Positions 21,301 through 32,962 are shown, counted from the first letter of the stretch. The stretch is DNA of 35,583 bases from Lactifluus volemus (GCA_022376515.1 WTXI01000353.1:1-35583), one strand, 5' to 3'. Notes: generated by a model from the sequence alone, not told the origin. Numbers and translations: made by a program.

Positions 21301-22065
21301 GGCACCAGAGTTCTTTGATGAGTGGTCCTCGACTATTTTTTTGGTCTTGTTCTTATCCCGCTGTCTAACGCGCTCGGAAAACTCGTCTCGTTCTCGTAGA
21401 TCCTGTTCGCGATCGCGCTCGTGCCGCACGGTTTCATCTTCTGGGAACTCTTCATCCATCTCGTCGGGCGTTGTGGGTCGATCCTGCTCGTCCTCCCTCC
21501 GGCGTTTTCTTGCCTTGTCCTCTTCATCGCTTTCCCACTCCCGCGTATCTGGTTCCCGTTTTCGGGTATGTCTCTCTCTGTCGCGCTTGTCCCTTCCAGA
21601 GCTTCTCGATTTGTCCTTCTTCAACTCCGTGACACCGCTGGGAGTGGGGTCATCGTCGACGACGAAAGAGAATTGCTGGTTACGCAAGGCTTTGGCCTCC
21701 TTTTCTGCCTGCTTACGAGCAGCGTCATCGGGGTGTCCGTGTTTGCGCTTCCGGGGTGCCTGCCGGTAAACCTCGCTTATGAACGCATGAGCGGCAGGGG
21801 TATCTGGAAGGCCGGCATTAGAAAGCGATGAGAAGAGAGCATTTGTCGATTTCGAAGAAGATGCTAAATGGGATGATGAGATTTAGCTTATCTCGTAGCA
21901 AGAATCCACGCACCTGACGCAATTACGAAGTCGACGATACTCTTATCAGAGAGACCGAAAAACTTGAAAGAGGGAATAAGATAAAGTCTCACACTAAAAA
22001 GAAATGATTAAAACACATACCTGAAGAGCATTGTCAGAAACGTAGCGTTCGAGTGCTGAAGGCAT
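18372..22065 (-). CDS. PRP2: Pre-mRNA-splicing DEAH-box ATPase Prp2 (DHX16)
   Basis: Predicted length is about 1079 residues, as expected for the family. Prp2 remodels the activated spliceosome before the first catalytic step. It begins [15 protein letters not shown] and [16 protein letters not shown], the family's N-terminal fold. A long charged Arg/Glu/Asp-rich region follows. The helicase core shows motif [11 protein letters not shown], Ia [22 protein letters not shown], then [12 protein letters not shown] and [10 protein letters not shown]. The HA2/OB part ends in [19 protein letters not shown]. Exons: 22065-22021, 21962-21914, 21863-20703, 20641-20196, 20139-20037, 19978-19845, 19788-19498, 19440-18531, 18472-18372; every phase closes and no frame break is seen. 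It shares a 184-bp divergent promoter with CWF19. Confidence 0.93.
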
Positions 22066-22249
22066 GAAATCAACTTTTGACTTGGCACTTGGAGGTTATA
22101 GGCCACACGTGACCTAAGCACGGTAACACCCCCGGAGTAGGTCACTCCATTCACCACAGCCAGCTCCTCAAATTCCTTAGGGACGCCACAAAAGGCACGC
22201 CTTCGCTGCGCGTTCGCCAAGTTGTCAATTCTACCCTTTAATTCCGCCG
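22066..22249. promoter_or_regulatory. Divergent promoter of PRP2 (-) and CWF19 (+)
   Basis: The region spans 184 bases between two start codons. It contains a palindromic E-box CACGTG (22106-22111), the site bound by Cbf1/bHLH factors. Two splicing factors face outward from it, which suggests coordinated expression. Confidence 0.5.
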
Positions 22250-25048
22250 ATGGATGTTCACAAAGATAAGGAACGCAAGCGGAATAAATCAAAGAAACGT
22301 GAACGTCATGAAGAAACGGATGACAAGCGTAAACATAAGAAGCGCAAGGAGAAGGGAGCTGTTGTTCGTGTGGTGGATGACGACCTCGATGGTGAAGACA
22401 TGTGGGTGGAGAAGAACGTCGACACAGTCGAGGAGAAGGTGCTGAACGTTCATGTCCAGATGGTTCTGTCTCATCTATACTTCATAGTCTCTCACAACCG
22501 ACATACCTACCGCGGAGAGCCTCAAGTTGACCTCAAGTGCTCTCCCCAAGTCTGACGACCCGCCTCCTCCTAAAGCCGTGATCGCTGAATCGTCACTAAA
22601 ACGAGACGACTGGATGCTCGAAGCCTCAATAGATTCTGCTGCGTCTCCAGTGATCTCTCACCCTCGACCTGAAGCAGCCGATGAATCTCTCACCGAGGGC
22701 TATGGTGAACCCTCCACTAGTGCCAGAACTCTTGGAGGTGGGATTGACTTTTTCTCAAGTCTTGGAAAAGAGAGAGAAAAGAAACCAAAGCCGGATTTAC
22801 CTAATCCTGACAAGGTGACTCCTAGTCTTTATATCGCTTTTTGTAACTAGAACGTCCACTCCTTCCAGTTACATATAAGCTCGAAAGAGTTGAATGATCA
22901 GCTCAAGGAGGGGAAATCCTTGGTTGACTCTGAGACCCAAGGCCCCAAGTCCACTCCAGGCGGGCCAGGTTCACAGTGGCGTATGATGCGTCTCCGCCGT
23001 GTTTATGAAACCGCTCAGGAGGATAATCGGCCTGTTGAGGAAGTTGCCGTCGAACGCTTTGGCTCACTCGAAGCATTCGATCAGGCCAGGGATGAGCGAC
23101 GTATCCTTGATGAGCGCGAGGGTAAGCGCGTCGAACGCGGACGCGACGTGACAAGAGGGAAGGGGCGTGGAGAATCTAGCTACCCAAAATTTGCCGAGAA
23201 GGGCTTCATGTTCAACGACGTTGTCGGGAGCGGTGGATCATCGCGCAGTTCGAGCTTCCTACGACCTGGCAGGGCAGGAGAAAGCGGACCTTCCACACCT
23301 TCTCCGCAGCCGGGGGTGCCGTCAGCTTCACGTCCTCGTTTCGACTCACTTCGCTTGTCGTCGCAAACGGGTACCCCAGGCCCGCAAGCGCGCACTCCGA
23401 TCCCGTCGGTCATGACGCCGCAGCTTGGAGGCGAGCGTCCGCTATCCCCGTCATCGCTCAATCGACTGCAGGCAAAGGTCCTTCGCGCCAAGCTGACCGG
23501 CGGTCCAGACGCCGAGAAACTGGAAAAGGAATACGAAGAGGAGATGCGGCGCGCAAGTGGCATCAGCACGGACGAGGATGGCGTCCAGAAACGAACGCGC
23601 GTGGAGGTGTTGCCTACTCTTGACGCGCGCGGGAGACTTTACGACGTCGGACACGGAAAAGATGATGACAAGGCGCACCCCGGAAATAAAAAGAAGAAAG
23701 AGAAAGTGCGAGCCTCCCATATGAATGCGTATAGAGAGTCACTGACGGCCAGCGTAAGGTGGAGACTCGCGATCCGAAGACTGGGGAGATCATCAGGTAC
23801 AACGCTGACGATGACACCGTCACTTTGGGAGAATTGCTACGCCAGGAGAAGTTCAGCGCTGGAATGGCAGACCAGAAAAATCTCGACATGCAATTCGCAC
23901 AGTCGATTATGACAGATGGTGGTTTTGTGGTGAATACCTCCAAATACTTGCCATCTCCTATTCAAATGCCGTTGTGATTACAGAACGACCTTGATTACAT
24001 GGATGACAACGCCGAGAGGTTAGGTAGGCAAAAGATGCGTTCAGATGCCATGAAGCGCCAGTTTGCAATCCAGGGTATGCACAACGTCCCTTTGCTTCTC
24101 ACGGGTGTACCTTAATCTAAATTCTAGACTACAAGCGTACGCAGAAGGCGTTGGCATCGTGTCCATTCTGTTATGGCGAAGACGATTCCCTGCCAAAGGC
24201 TCCGATGGTTGCCTTGGGTACAAGAGTGTATCTCTCATGCGCACTACACGAAGAACTAGTTCCTGGGCACTGTCTGATCGTGCCAATTCAACACCATCTG
24301 ACTACGCTTGAGGGTGATGACGATGTCTGGGATGAAATCCGGGTATGTACATCTTTATCTGAACTCTGCCGAACCGTGTTGACTATTACTTCCCAGAATT
24401 TTATGAAGAGCCTCATGCGGATGTACGCTGAAGATGACAAAGGAGTTGTATTTTACGAGACCGTCACCACACTCAAGTGGCAACGACATAGCGTCATCGA
24501 GTGTGTCCCTGTTCCATGGGAACAGTTCGACATTCTTCCAGGCTACTTCAAGGTGTGTATCTCTGGCAAGCCACGCCCCCGTATTCAACGATTTGTGTAG
24601 GAATCTATCTTGATGAGCGAGGCAGAGTGGTCGCAGCACAAAAAGCTAATCGACTTCTCCACTCGCCCCGGTGGATTCCGCCGAATGATGGTTCCCAACC
24701 TTCCATATTTCATGGTTCAATTTGATCACAAAGGCGAGAAGGGATATGGGCATGTTATCGAAGGCAGCGGGGATGCGGCGGGAGACGAGGAAGGGTTGGA
24801 CGAGGGAGAAAAAGGCGGAGGTGATTTTCCGAGGTGTGTCTTCTTTCCTGTTGTCCCCAACGCAACTTATCGTATTGACGTTTCCCAGATACTTTGCTGG
24901 AGAGATAATTGGGAACATATTGGAGCTGGAACCAAGACGATGGCTACGTCCACGACGACTGGATTTTGGGCAAAATAAGGAGAGGGTTGTCAAATTTAAG
25001 AAACGATTTGACCAGTTCGACTGGACCGGATTAATAGAACGGTCGTGA
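22250..25048 (+). CDS. CWF19: Spliceosome-associated protein Cwf19 (CWF19L/Drn1 family)
   Basis: Predicted length is about 792 residues. Members of this family associate with late spliceosomes and the intron lariat. The N-terminus is Lys/Arg-rich (DKRKHKKRKEK), followed by DMWVEKNVD and a Ser/Pro-rich middle. The conserved CwfJ region starts at about residue 440: VETRDPKTGEIIRYN, NDLDYMDDNAERLG, the HIT-like part with the zinc-binding pair CPFC, HCLIVPIQHH and FYETVTTLKWQRH. It continues with FRRMMVPNLPYFMVQF and finally FAGEIIGNILELEPRRW. Exons: 22250-22438, 22488-22814, 22869-23705, 23759-23929, 23984-24074, 24128-24342, 24397-24552, 24601-24833, 24889-25048; phases close throughout. Intron 1 uses GTGCTG as donor. 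The gene ends 66 bases before the next plus-strand gene. Confidence 0.92.
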
Positions 25049-25114
25049 ATATCCGGTCCGTTGCGGGCCGCTTTTTGGCGGGCGTTTTGTCTTTGTACCA
25101 TAACACGTCTCGCC

Positions 25115-26669
25115 ATGTATACTTTGCTCAGATATTCCAGATCTCTTCCAGTAATAAGATCTGCTAAGGCTCAGGCTCGGTCTCAAATACACCTGCGCCA
25201 GTACTCTCAGGCTGTCCCACAGGAGCAAGAGACCCCACTTCGACGATCGTACCTTTATGGTCCGTAAGGTCACGAAATATCCAATTGACAAGCTCCCGTA
25301 ATGTGTTTTTGGATTAGTACCAGCCTCGTCGGATCGCATGCTCCAGAAGTCCCTGGTGACTCACTCAGACATCATCATTTATGATCTTGAGGACAGTGTC
25401 GCACCGTCAGAGGAGGACAAGAACGACGCGAGAGAGCGGCTCACCGAGTTCCTGACGGCAAGCCTCCTCCACGAAACTGATTGATACATGCTGATCATCC
25501 GTACAGAAATCGATTGAAGATGAACGCCTACACTCTTCTCGCATCGCTGTTCGCATAAATAGTACACACACACCTTTCTTCGAGCGAGACATCGTTAGCA
25601 TCGTAAGGCTGCTCATCTCGGGATGAAAAGGCCGTACATAATTGCTACATTTAGCTCACCATTCCCTCTGTTCGGACGTTGGTACTGCCTAAGGTTCATT
25701 CGGTGGAGGATCTGGAGATTGTCACTGATGCGATGGAAGCATTTGGTCGGGCCAAGGAAACGATCAATCTCGTCGCCAGCATCGAAAGCGCGTTCTCTCT
25801 CCACAACGTCGGAGCCATTGCGGCTTGGAAGTCTATGTATGGACCCGAGAAGGGCGGCGAACTGAGAGCGCTCCTGGTAAATTTTCATACCTCCCGCGAC
25901 TGTTCACTGTATACGTTCATCACCCCTTAGTTTGCAGCAGAAGACTGTATGGCACACTGGCTTTTTAATCCGAGGAATATGTTGACGAGACGTTTTTCTC
26001 AGTCTGTGCGGATACGTCTATCATTCGGACCCCATCTCATCAGGAGTTGTTGTATCCTCGATCCAAGGTAGCCGTTACTGCAAAGGCATTTGGCCTTGAG
26101 GCTATCGACATGGTTTGTGAATTCTCCGTCCGAATTTAGTTTTAGTCTAGTTAATCCGCAGCAGGTTTGCATCAATTACAATGACTCTGAACATTTGCGG
26201 AATGAGTGCGCAGATGGTCGGAGATTAGGATTCAGCGGCAAGGTATCTATCCCCCCCCCCGCTTTCTTTTCTCAGACATTACTATGGTGGGACATTTGTC
26301 AGCAAGCGATACACCCATCTCAAGTGGGCATCATTCAATCTACTTTTGTCCCGACGGAACAAGGTACGTACTGGTCATCATTGTCCTGCTGCTCGAGGTA
26401 AAACACTGATTCCCCTTGAGAAATTCAACGTGCGGCGAAGATAGTGCACAAAATGACACAGGCGCATGCCACCCAAAAAGGAGCGATTGGCCTTGAAATA
26501 GGTGATGAAAAGGGCAGCAAAGAAATGATTGACGCCCCAATGTTGAAGCAGGTGAACACCCTGGTCCATTTCTCTCTGGCCTTTCGTTCACCTAACTTTC
26601 TCTACCCAGGCAGAGAAGACAATTCAGATGGCGCGAGCTGCAGGCCTTCCCATTCCAACACCGCCTTGA
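25115..26669 (+). CDS. Citrate lyase beta subunit-like protein (CLYBL-type), mitochondrial
   Basis: Predicted length is 352 residues, in the HpcH/HpaI aldolase superfamily. The human relative CLYBL cleaves citramalyl-CoA in mitochondria, so a citramalyl- or malyl-CoA lyase activity is likely here. The N-terminus (MYTLLRYSRSLPVIRS...) is rich in Arg/Ser and lacks acidic residues, like a mitochondrial presequence. Signatures are YDLEDSVAPSEKD-like YDLEDSVAPSEED, RIAVRIN, LVLPKVHS, LVASIESAFSL (catalytic-site Glu), CADTSIIRTP and QAIHPSQVGIIQSTF. Ten exons: 25115-25259, 25318-25457, 25507-25602, 25655-25876, 25931-25946 (16 nt), 26003-26112, 26165-26242, 26303-26363, 26421-26551, 26610-26669; phases close. 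The second intron starts GCAAGC (GC-AG class). Confidence 0.9.
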
Positions 26670-27020
26670 CGAAAATAAATATGGCCTCATGAATCCTCAC
26701 GATCACGGCGATGCCTGCAACATATTCGCGAGAAATGGGTGACTTTGGACTTTGCAGTCAGTGCATACATCCAAGTTCTAGGTAGGCTTGTATAGTGGGC
26801 TGGCTTTTACCTACAAAGTGGTCACAACTAATCTGTTGCATATTGTAATCACCCTGCAACCTCATTGGAAGGACTTCATGCTCCGAATAGTCAGAACCTG
26901 CATTTCGTTTAAACTACATTTAGCTGTGACGTCATGGCGGGAATACTAGCAATCGTTCATCACACTAGCCGGTGGCACAGATGAACAGATGAGTAGGATA
27001 ATGCACCCCGAATTCTACCG
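26670..27020. other. Convergent 3' intergenic region
   Basis: The gap is 351 bases between two converging genes and should hold both polyadenylation sites. A perfect CRE palindrome TGACGTCA (26927-26934) is present, but its position between 3' ends gives no support for a promoter role. Confidence 0.4.
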
Positions 27021-30000
27021 TCAGCTTTGTCTTTTGCTGACGAAGAACTGACTCGCAGTCTTGATCGCTTGACCAAATGACTGCGTTGTGATGAGGGACT
27101 TTCCGATCCATCTTGGCAGCTTGTTGTGGATCCTTTCGGACTGGTAACGCATGTCAACGAGGACAAGCATTGACCAGTCGTCTTTGTGGCGAATGGCGCG
27201 GCCTGCGGGTGACATGAGTTGTACTCTCGGGTGACGCATCAATCCCTCCTTGACTCACCAATGCTTTGATTTACCGAATTCATGCACATGTTCTCGTACA
27301 GCTCTTTCCCTGCCGCACTGTACGCCGAGTTCTTTGGTGTGACTTGTCCTGCGAGTCGGTCGGCGTGTTTAAGCCGCTCCTGAAGCTCCGCTGATCCCAA
27401 GTTGGCGAAAGGTAAACCGACGACCATGACCATCCGAGCGAGGTCATCAGAGAAATTTAGTCCTTCAGATAGTTTTGCCCCGACGACGGCAAGCAGAAGG
27501 GCTCCCTTTCCCTAACGAAAAGGGGAGGAATTGATGAACCCCATGGAGCTGTGTAACATGAGACTTACTCCACTTCGAATTTCTTCCGCATAACGAGTCA
27601 ACAGTTCGTGGACATCGGCTGTTGACTCTACGAACACCTACATGATGGTAAGAACGGAGAAAACCCTAATGACCAACCAGTGCGCACTTTCTTCTTACTG
27701 AGTATAGAACTCATAATTCCTTTCTCCTCCCATAGGCTCTTGACCTTGTCGAGCATCTTATAGGACGGAAGGAAGACCACCATCCCGCCGGGCACAATTC
27801 TGGAAAAATTGGCCACGACTTGGCCAAGTTCGAACAGCTGAAAAGTTAAATGAACATTCGAAACAGAAAAGAACCAGCGCAAAGGTGACGCACCAGATCT
27901 CCGTTTTCCATATTCGAGGACTTGAAATTGAGTTCACTTCCCTGAGGGCCGCGGGGGACAATCAGTGTCCGCAGGTTGGATTCTGGAGTGATATGGTTGC
28001 AAGAGAATAGCACTATCCTCTCATTCGGTAGATGGGCAAACAGCTGATTGGTTAAATCTGACATCTGTTGCAGATCAGGATTGACTCAGACGAGGTAAAC
28101 ATTGAAATCTCACAGGAGACATTGTACCGCCTGCGAGGATGACGGAACGTGCGGCATCTACAACCGCACGGAACTGGGGCGCTGGGTTCAATGACTGGTA
28201 TTTGATCTGGACTTCCGACGTGTCCTGGCCGTGCGAAGAAGGCTTGTGGGTGAAAATAATGCGTCCGTCTATCAGGTTTTCAGGCGTCATGAAATCTCGT
28301 TCTGGATTGTCAGGTCAGACATACCGTCGGTAGCTGCCGCCAAGGCAACAATGAACTCCTGGACTGCGTACAAAGGCGGAGTTCCTAATTCAGTGTGGTC
28401 TAGGACGCCTGCTACTGTTCAACTAGGTAGACCAAGGCAGTCAAGTACTGCAGACCTTTTTGTCCGTCCTTCGACTTGGCCTTCTGAGTGTATGTGGTGA
28501 TTTTCCTTGCCAGCTGGATGCATCGATAAGTATTTAACGGATAAACAAGGGGGTAACACTATGCCTTGCTCTTGCGGAGATAAGTTTGAATCTCAAGGAA
28601 GTTGATCTCCTGGAGCTTTCCGCCTAGCATTGAGAATAGGGCATCAACGGTCATCACCTCTATGTTATCTTGCTGCCGCCAATTTGAGAGCAGTCCTTTT
28701 AACGTGTGAAGAAGGCGGTACAGGCGCTTCAAGTGGAGCACATGCTTTGATGCCAATCTGTTCTTGAATCTTGATATATATGCGGACAGTTGTTCGAAGC
28801 AAAGGTTTAGGGTACTCAGTGATAGTGCGACGGTTGATAACGAAAGCAAAGAGATATGAGGTCTTTTAAAGCGACACAGAATGATAAGGGCGGAGGAACT
28901 TGCATTGAAAAACACTTACTGTGAGCCTCGTCGATGACGACAACTTGGTCTGTCAAGTCGATGTTCAGAGCTTCTCGAGCATCACGATGAAGGAGGAGGT
29001 TGTAAGGCAGGTGACAACCTATAGAACTTTTCACCTCGTTACTTGGGCACTCAGAAGCAAAGGAATGGAAGGACTTCTGCTTGCGAAATAGCTTCGCGCG
29101 AAGCAAAATACGGACAGGTATGGGAGGCCTGTCCAGCGGCGATCAGGTCTTCGATCTCCTTCGGGGATGCCTTCGACAAGCATGAGACAAACGAAGCCGA
29201 GGCAGGGAGTTACGAACCAGTATCTGATCACGGAACTCGTGTAAACGGTTATCCTCAACAGCATCCGGCTTTGGGAGGTAGGGACATCGCTTATTTCCCT
29301 CAGCTGTTCAGTGAACCTCGTCACAGGCTGGAGAGAAGACGAAGGGATGGTACGATTGTACCTTGTAAAAGCTCCCGACAACGCTCGTCGAGATCTCCGC
29401 CTTTTGCCTTGAGCTTCTCATTCAAGCAAAGCTGTTTCCGAGAACCAAGGCTCACAAAGCGAGTTTCGGGACGTCCGTAGTCGATGCCCACATCAGAGCC
29501 CGACGAATCGCACTTCCGTTTTCCTCCTTCATCACCAATCACCCCCACCGTCGTCGGATGATCGGGAGGTGATGTGCTCCTATTATGATGTACTTCTCGA
29601 CGAAGCTTCCTCAGTTCGGGCACAACCTGAGACAACTGAGAGTGTGTTCGCGAGGCGTAGAATATCTTAGTACATGATGGACGGTTGTCATCTTGGTTAG
29701 CTGAATCTGCATAACCGATTCTTCTTTTCCTGGATTATGTTATTTCGGACGGTTCTGAAAACCAGATTAGGTACTCCGTACCAAGGTTCATGTCCTATAG
29801 TGTCATCTAGCCCTTCTTCGTCGTCATCAGGAAGAAAAGAGTCATCTTCATCGGAAGCCGACTCATCAGGACTAGGTTTCTGCGACAAATTAGACAAGGT
29901 TATACAAGATGCAAGAAAATAACACACCTGTCTTTTGACACTTCTCGCAAAGAATTTTCGTCTCTGAGCTTCCTCGCGCTTCCGCGCCGCAGCTAGACGC

Positions 30001-30419
30001 TCTTCGTACTCTTGCTCATCAGCCTCGAGTTCTCGACGAAGTCGGTCACGAGTTTGTGAGATAACCCACTCCGGGGCTAAGCAATCGTAAGGGCTAATCG
30101 CGTTGTTAGATTGTAAACACCAACCGTCACCACTTGTCAAAGCATCAATTTGGCCTTTGCGGGCGCGGTGCTTATCATCATCCAACCAAGTCAGAGTAGA
30201 TGAAAGCAGACTCAAGGTCTTTCCCTATGTACGACATGAGCTGTGACTACGAGATCCAGGTAAACGCGAACTGACTGTTCCTGTCGGACTTTCAGCGATG
30301 ACGATTTGACGACATTCAATCGCGGAGTAAAGGTGGCTCATGAGATCAGTTTGAATCGAGTAGGGTGGATCAAAAGGAAAGGCTGGGAACGATTCTGGAG
30401 TGGGGAGTGTTAGCTGCAT
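27021..30419 (-). CDS. CHL1: ATP-dependent DNA helicase Chl1 (DDX11/FANCJ family, Fe-S helicase)
   Basis: Predicted length is about 846 residues in 17 exons. Chl1 is a nuclear 5'-3' helicase of sister-chromatid cohesion and replication-fork processing. Visible are the Q motif ([14 protein letters not shown]), motif I SPTGTGKT split by intron 1, [11 protein letters not shown], and four Cys for the iron-sulfur cluster (KQLCLNE, DERCREL, KRCPYLP, HTCPYF). Also present are [49 protein letters not shown], and motif VI QSIGRAIRH split by the last intron. Exons: 30419-30276, 30224-30125, 30076-29928, 29879-29782, 29729-29362, 29303-29218, 29158-29075, 29034-28920, 28862-28565, 28513-28456, 28384-28325, 28268-28114, 28064-27894, 27837-27688, 27637-27569, 27511-27259, 27202-27021. 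After DEAH the frame needs either one extra base or an alternative donor 4 bases downstream. Intron 28564-28514 begins GC, and intron 29074-29035 is 40 bp. Confidence 0.9.
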
Positions 30420-30560
30420 ACCGCCAGTGGCTCTTGTCGTGACGCGTCTTACATTTCAAGTCATTTGTGAGAACGCGACTACGTCACATCACATGTTCTC
30501 AAGTATACGCGTTCAGCGTATTCAAGTTACAGTACCCCTTGTTTCCTCTCAATTCTCGCG
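30420..30560. promoter_or_regulatory. Divergent CHL1/POL12 promoter with MluI cell-cycle boxes
   Basis: The region is 141 bases between the two start codons. ACGCGT occurs at 30442-30447 and 30507-30512, with a one-mismatch relative ACGCGA at 30473-30478. ACGCGT is the MCB element bound by MBF (Mbp1/Swi6-type) factors that drive G1/S transcription in fungi. Both flanking genes act in S phase, so joint cell-cycle control is a reasonable inference. Confidence 0.65.
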
Positions 30561-32796
30561 ATGGCCTCCAGCTCAAGTGACGCTACGTTATCTAATGAGC
30601 TTATGAAACACTTTGGAGATACTCCGGGATGCGATGAACTTTTCATCGAACGGTGTTGTCACCCCAGCTCATTCCTGGCAAGCGGATATTGACGCGACTT
30701 TCATAGGTGTTGATCTATGCCAAACGTTCACTCTCACTCCACTAGATTTGTACTTCAAGTGGGAGTCTATCGTTATTAGTCAGAATGAGATGGGGAAACG
30801 ATACATTGACAACACCACCGCCTCTGCTATCAAGGCCGTCATTCAGTCAGAGCTCACGAAGGCCACCAAGAGTCTCAAAGTTGAACCAGGCCGGAGAACA
30901 AGAGGCGCTCTCCCTATAGGCATGCTTGGGCTTGGGCCTAGGATGAACATGAAACAGTCCGGGGTTGGCCTTGTAGACACAGCGGCAACCCCGAGATCCA
31001 AGTTTCCAATAGCTCAGGGTGTCGGGAAGGCTGAGACAAGTAAGATCGCATTTGAGTGTCTTGACATTGAAGAAGTCTATCAAGACAAACGAAATTGTAA
31101 GCACCATATCATTTGCGGCTGGAGACCAGTTTCTCACTAATTTGGATCAGACAAATATATGTACGAGAAGATCTCCGAGCGGAGCGGGGGTGAGTCTCCT
31201 CGGTAGGAAAGACATGCAGCTAGTGTATTTAACCCCACAGATAGCTCTAGATGAGCGCATAGATGAGATAGCAGATCTTGTTCGTCAACATTACGGCTTG
31301 GTTGAACTTGGAGACCCTTCTACCTCGACCGATGTGAGTCCCGTAGTGCAATTCTTGCGATATCCATTAAACTCTCTTAGAAAGAGGTCGTTGTTGTCGG
31401 TCGTATTACTCTCGACCCAGAGGCCTCTTCTAGCTCAGTAAAACTCAACGAGGCCAGCCTATACATCGAGTCATCGCGAATGATGGCATCCGGCGTCCGT
31501 GTCCCTCTCAAGTTCATACCGAACTTTAAAGTACGAGGAGGCCCCAAAGGGCAAGCCAATGTCAGCCTGTTTCCAGGAGCTGTAGTCGCTCTCAAGGGAA
31601 AAAATGGTGGCGGTGGCTGGTTCTCTGTGTTTGAGGTTATGGCGGTCAGGCTCTCGCATCTCCTCTGTATCTATGCCTCACGTATCTCTAGTTACCTCCC
31701 CTTCTTCCCTCTGCTTTGCCAAGAGAAACGTTGAAACAAGAATCTGGAGAGACCGCTTTCTCTATGGCAATAGTTTGCGGCCCTTTCACTCAGGATTCCG
31801 ACCTTCTATTCAAGCCGTGGTCAGCACTATTTAAAAGTCTGATGACACAAAAACCTGGTGTGCTTCTCTTGGTTAGTGCAATCTGCGGGGTCCAAACACG
31901 ACATGTTGATGCAATTCTTAGATTGGACCATTTGTAGATTCCAACAATGAAAAGATCAAGACCGCGATGTTTGACCAAATCCCGAGCGAGCTTTTCCATA
32001 CCCAGTTCACGGAGAACTTACATGATTTTCTGAAACGTCCCCTAATAGTTTGGTTTTGATCGTTCCCAGTGTGAGGGATGTTATCAGCCATCATTGTGTC
32101 TACCCACAATCTCCACTCAATGCTTCTGGCCTGTCCGGTGACTCCGTGAGTTAGTCTTGGCAGCATTTAGTTCCTGCCTCGCGTTGATTGATGCATTCTT
32201 GATTTTAGCGGTTAAAGCTTCTGCCAAATCCATGTCGCTTTTCTCTTAACGGAATTACGTTTGCTGTCACAAGTGTAGATGTACTATTCCATTTGCGAAA
32301 GGAGCAGCTGGTGATGCGAGCAGAAGAAGTGGATTCACTTGAAGTGGAAGGGCAACCGCCAGTCACAGATGCCATGGCGAGCTTGTCCCGGCACATTTTG
32401 CAGCAGAGAAGGTCCGTTTTTTTTGCACTTTCAAACTGGGACTTAAAAAGTCGTCTGTTAGTTTCTACCCACTGTTTCCGTCTCCGCTGGAGCTCTCACA
32501 CGAAGTCAATCTTGACGTTTCTCATTTAAAACACCTTGATTTGTGCGATGAGGCTGGTTTTGCACCTGACGTCCTCATAATGCCGAGCCGACTGAAACAC
32601 TTTTCGAAGGTACGTTCAATGCGACCGAAATTACTGGTTATCACAGCCTCACGTTTTTCAAGATTGTGGACCATACTATCGCCATCAACCCATCCTTCGT
32701 CTCAAAAAGCGTCTCTGCAAACGTGCTATATTCTGGAAACGGAGAGGGATCCATTTATCTCGTATTAGAGTTGATGTTGGGAGATTTTCAGAATAA
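30561..32796 (+). CDS. POL12: DNA polymerase alpha subunit B (Pol12/POLA2)
   Basis: Predicted length is about 588 residues. This is the non-catalytic B subunit of the polymerase alpha-primase complex, needed for priming at replication origins. Visible are the N-terminal LCQTFTLTPLDLYFKWE, the OB-fold region (VVVVGRITLDPEA, SGVRVPLKF), then the inactive phosphoesterase domain: FSMAIVCGPFTQDSDLLFK, IGPFVDSNN, SLVLIVPSVRDV, NPCRFSLNGITFAVTSVD and the C-terminal SRIRVDVGRFSE. Exons: 30561-30654, 30707-31096, 31151-31189, 31245-31333, 31381-31644, 31692-31871, 31922-32145, 32209-32411, 32462-32609, 32663-32796. Two one-base gaps are needed: at about 32026-32032 (HDFL to ETSPNSLV) and in the last exon (about 32705-32765). 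Without the second one the frame would run to a TAG near 32826 and lose the family C-terminus. The first donor (GTTGTC) is weak. Confidence 0.88.
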
Positions 32797-32962
32797 GGAG
32801 TGTTGTATACATTGCGCGCTCATTTAGCTTGGTACCAATTAATTGACGGGGCGCTCGGGCCGGTGCTAACTTTAACTATTAACCCGTCGCGGAATGCATT
32901 CGTTCGCAACGAACGGCTACCAGCAACTCCCCGCCTCGTCCCTATTATACCAAAAGCTAAAA

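Noticed and set aside
26927..26934. Perfect CRE palindrome TGACGTCA
   Set aside because: It lies between two converging 3' ends, not in a promoter, and a single 8-mer is weak evidence. Another copy occurs inside PRP2 coding sequence (near 18583).
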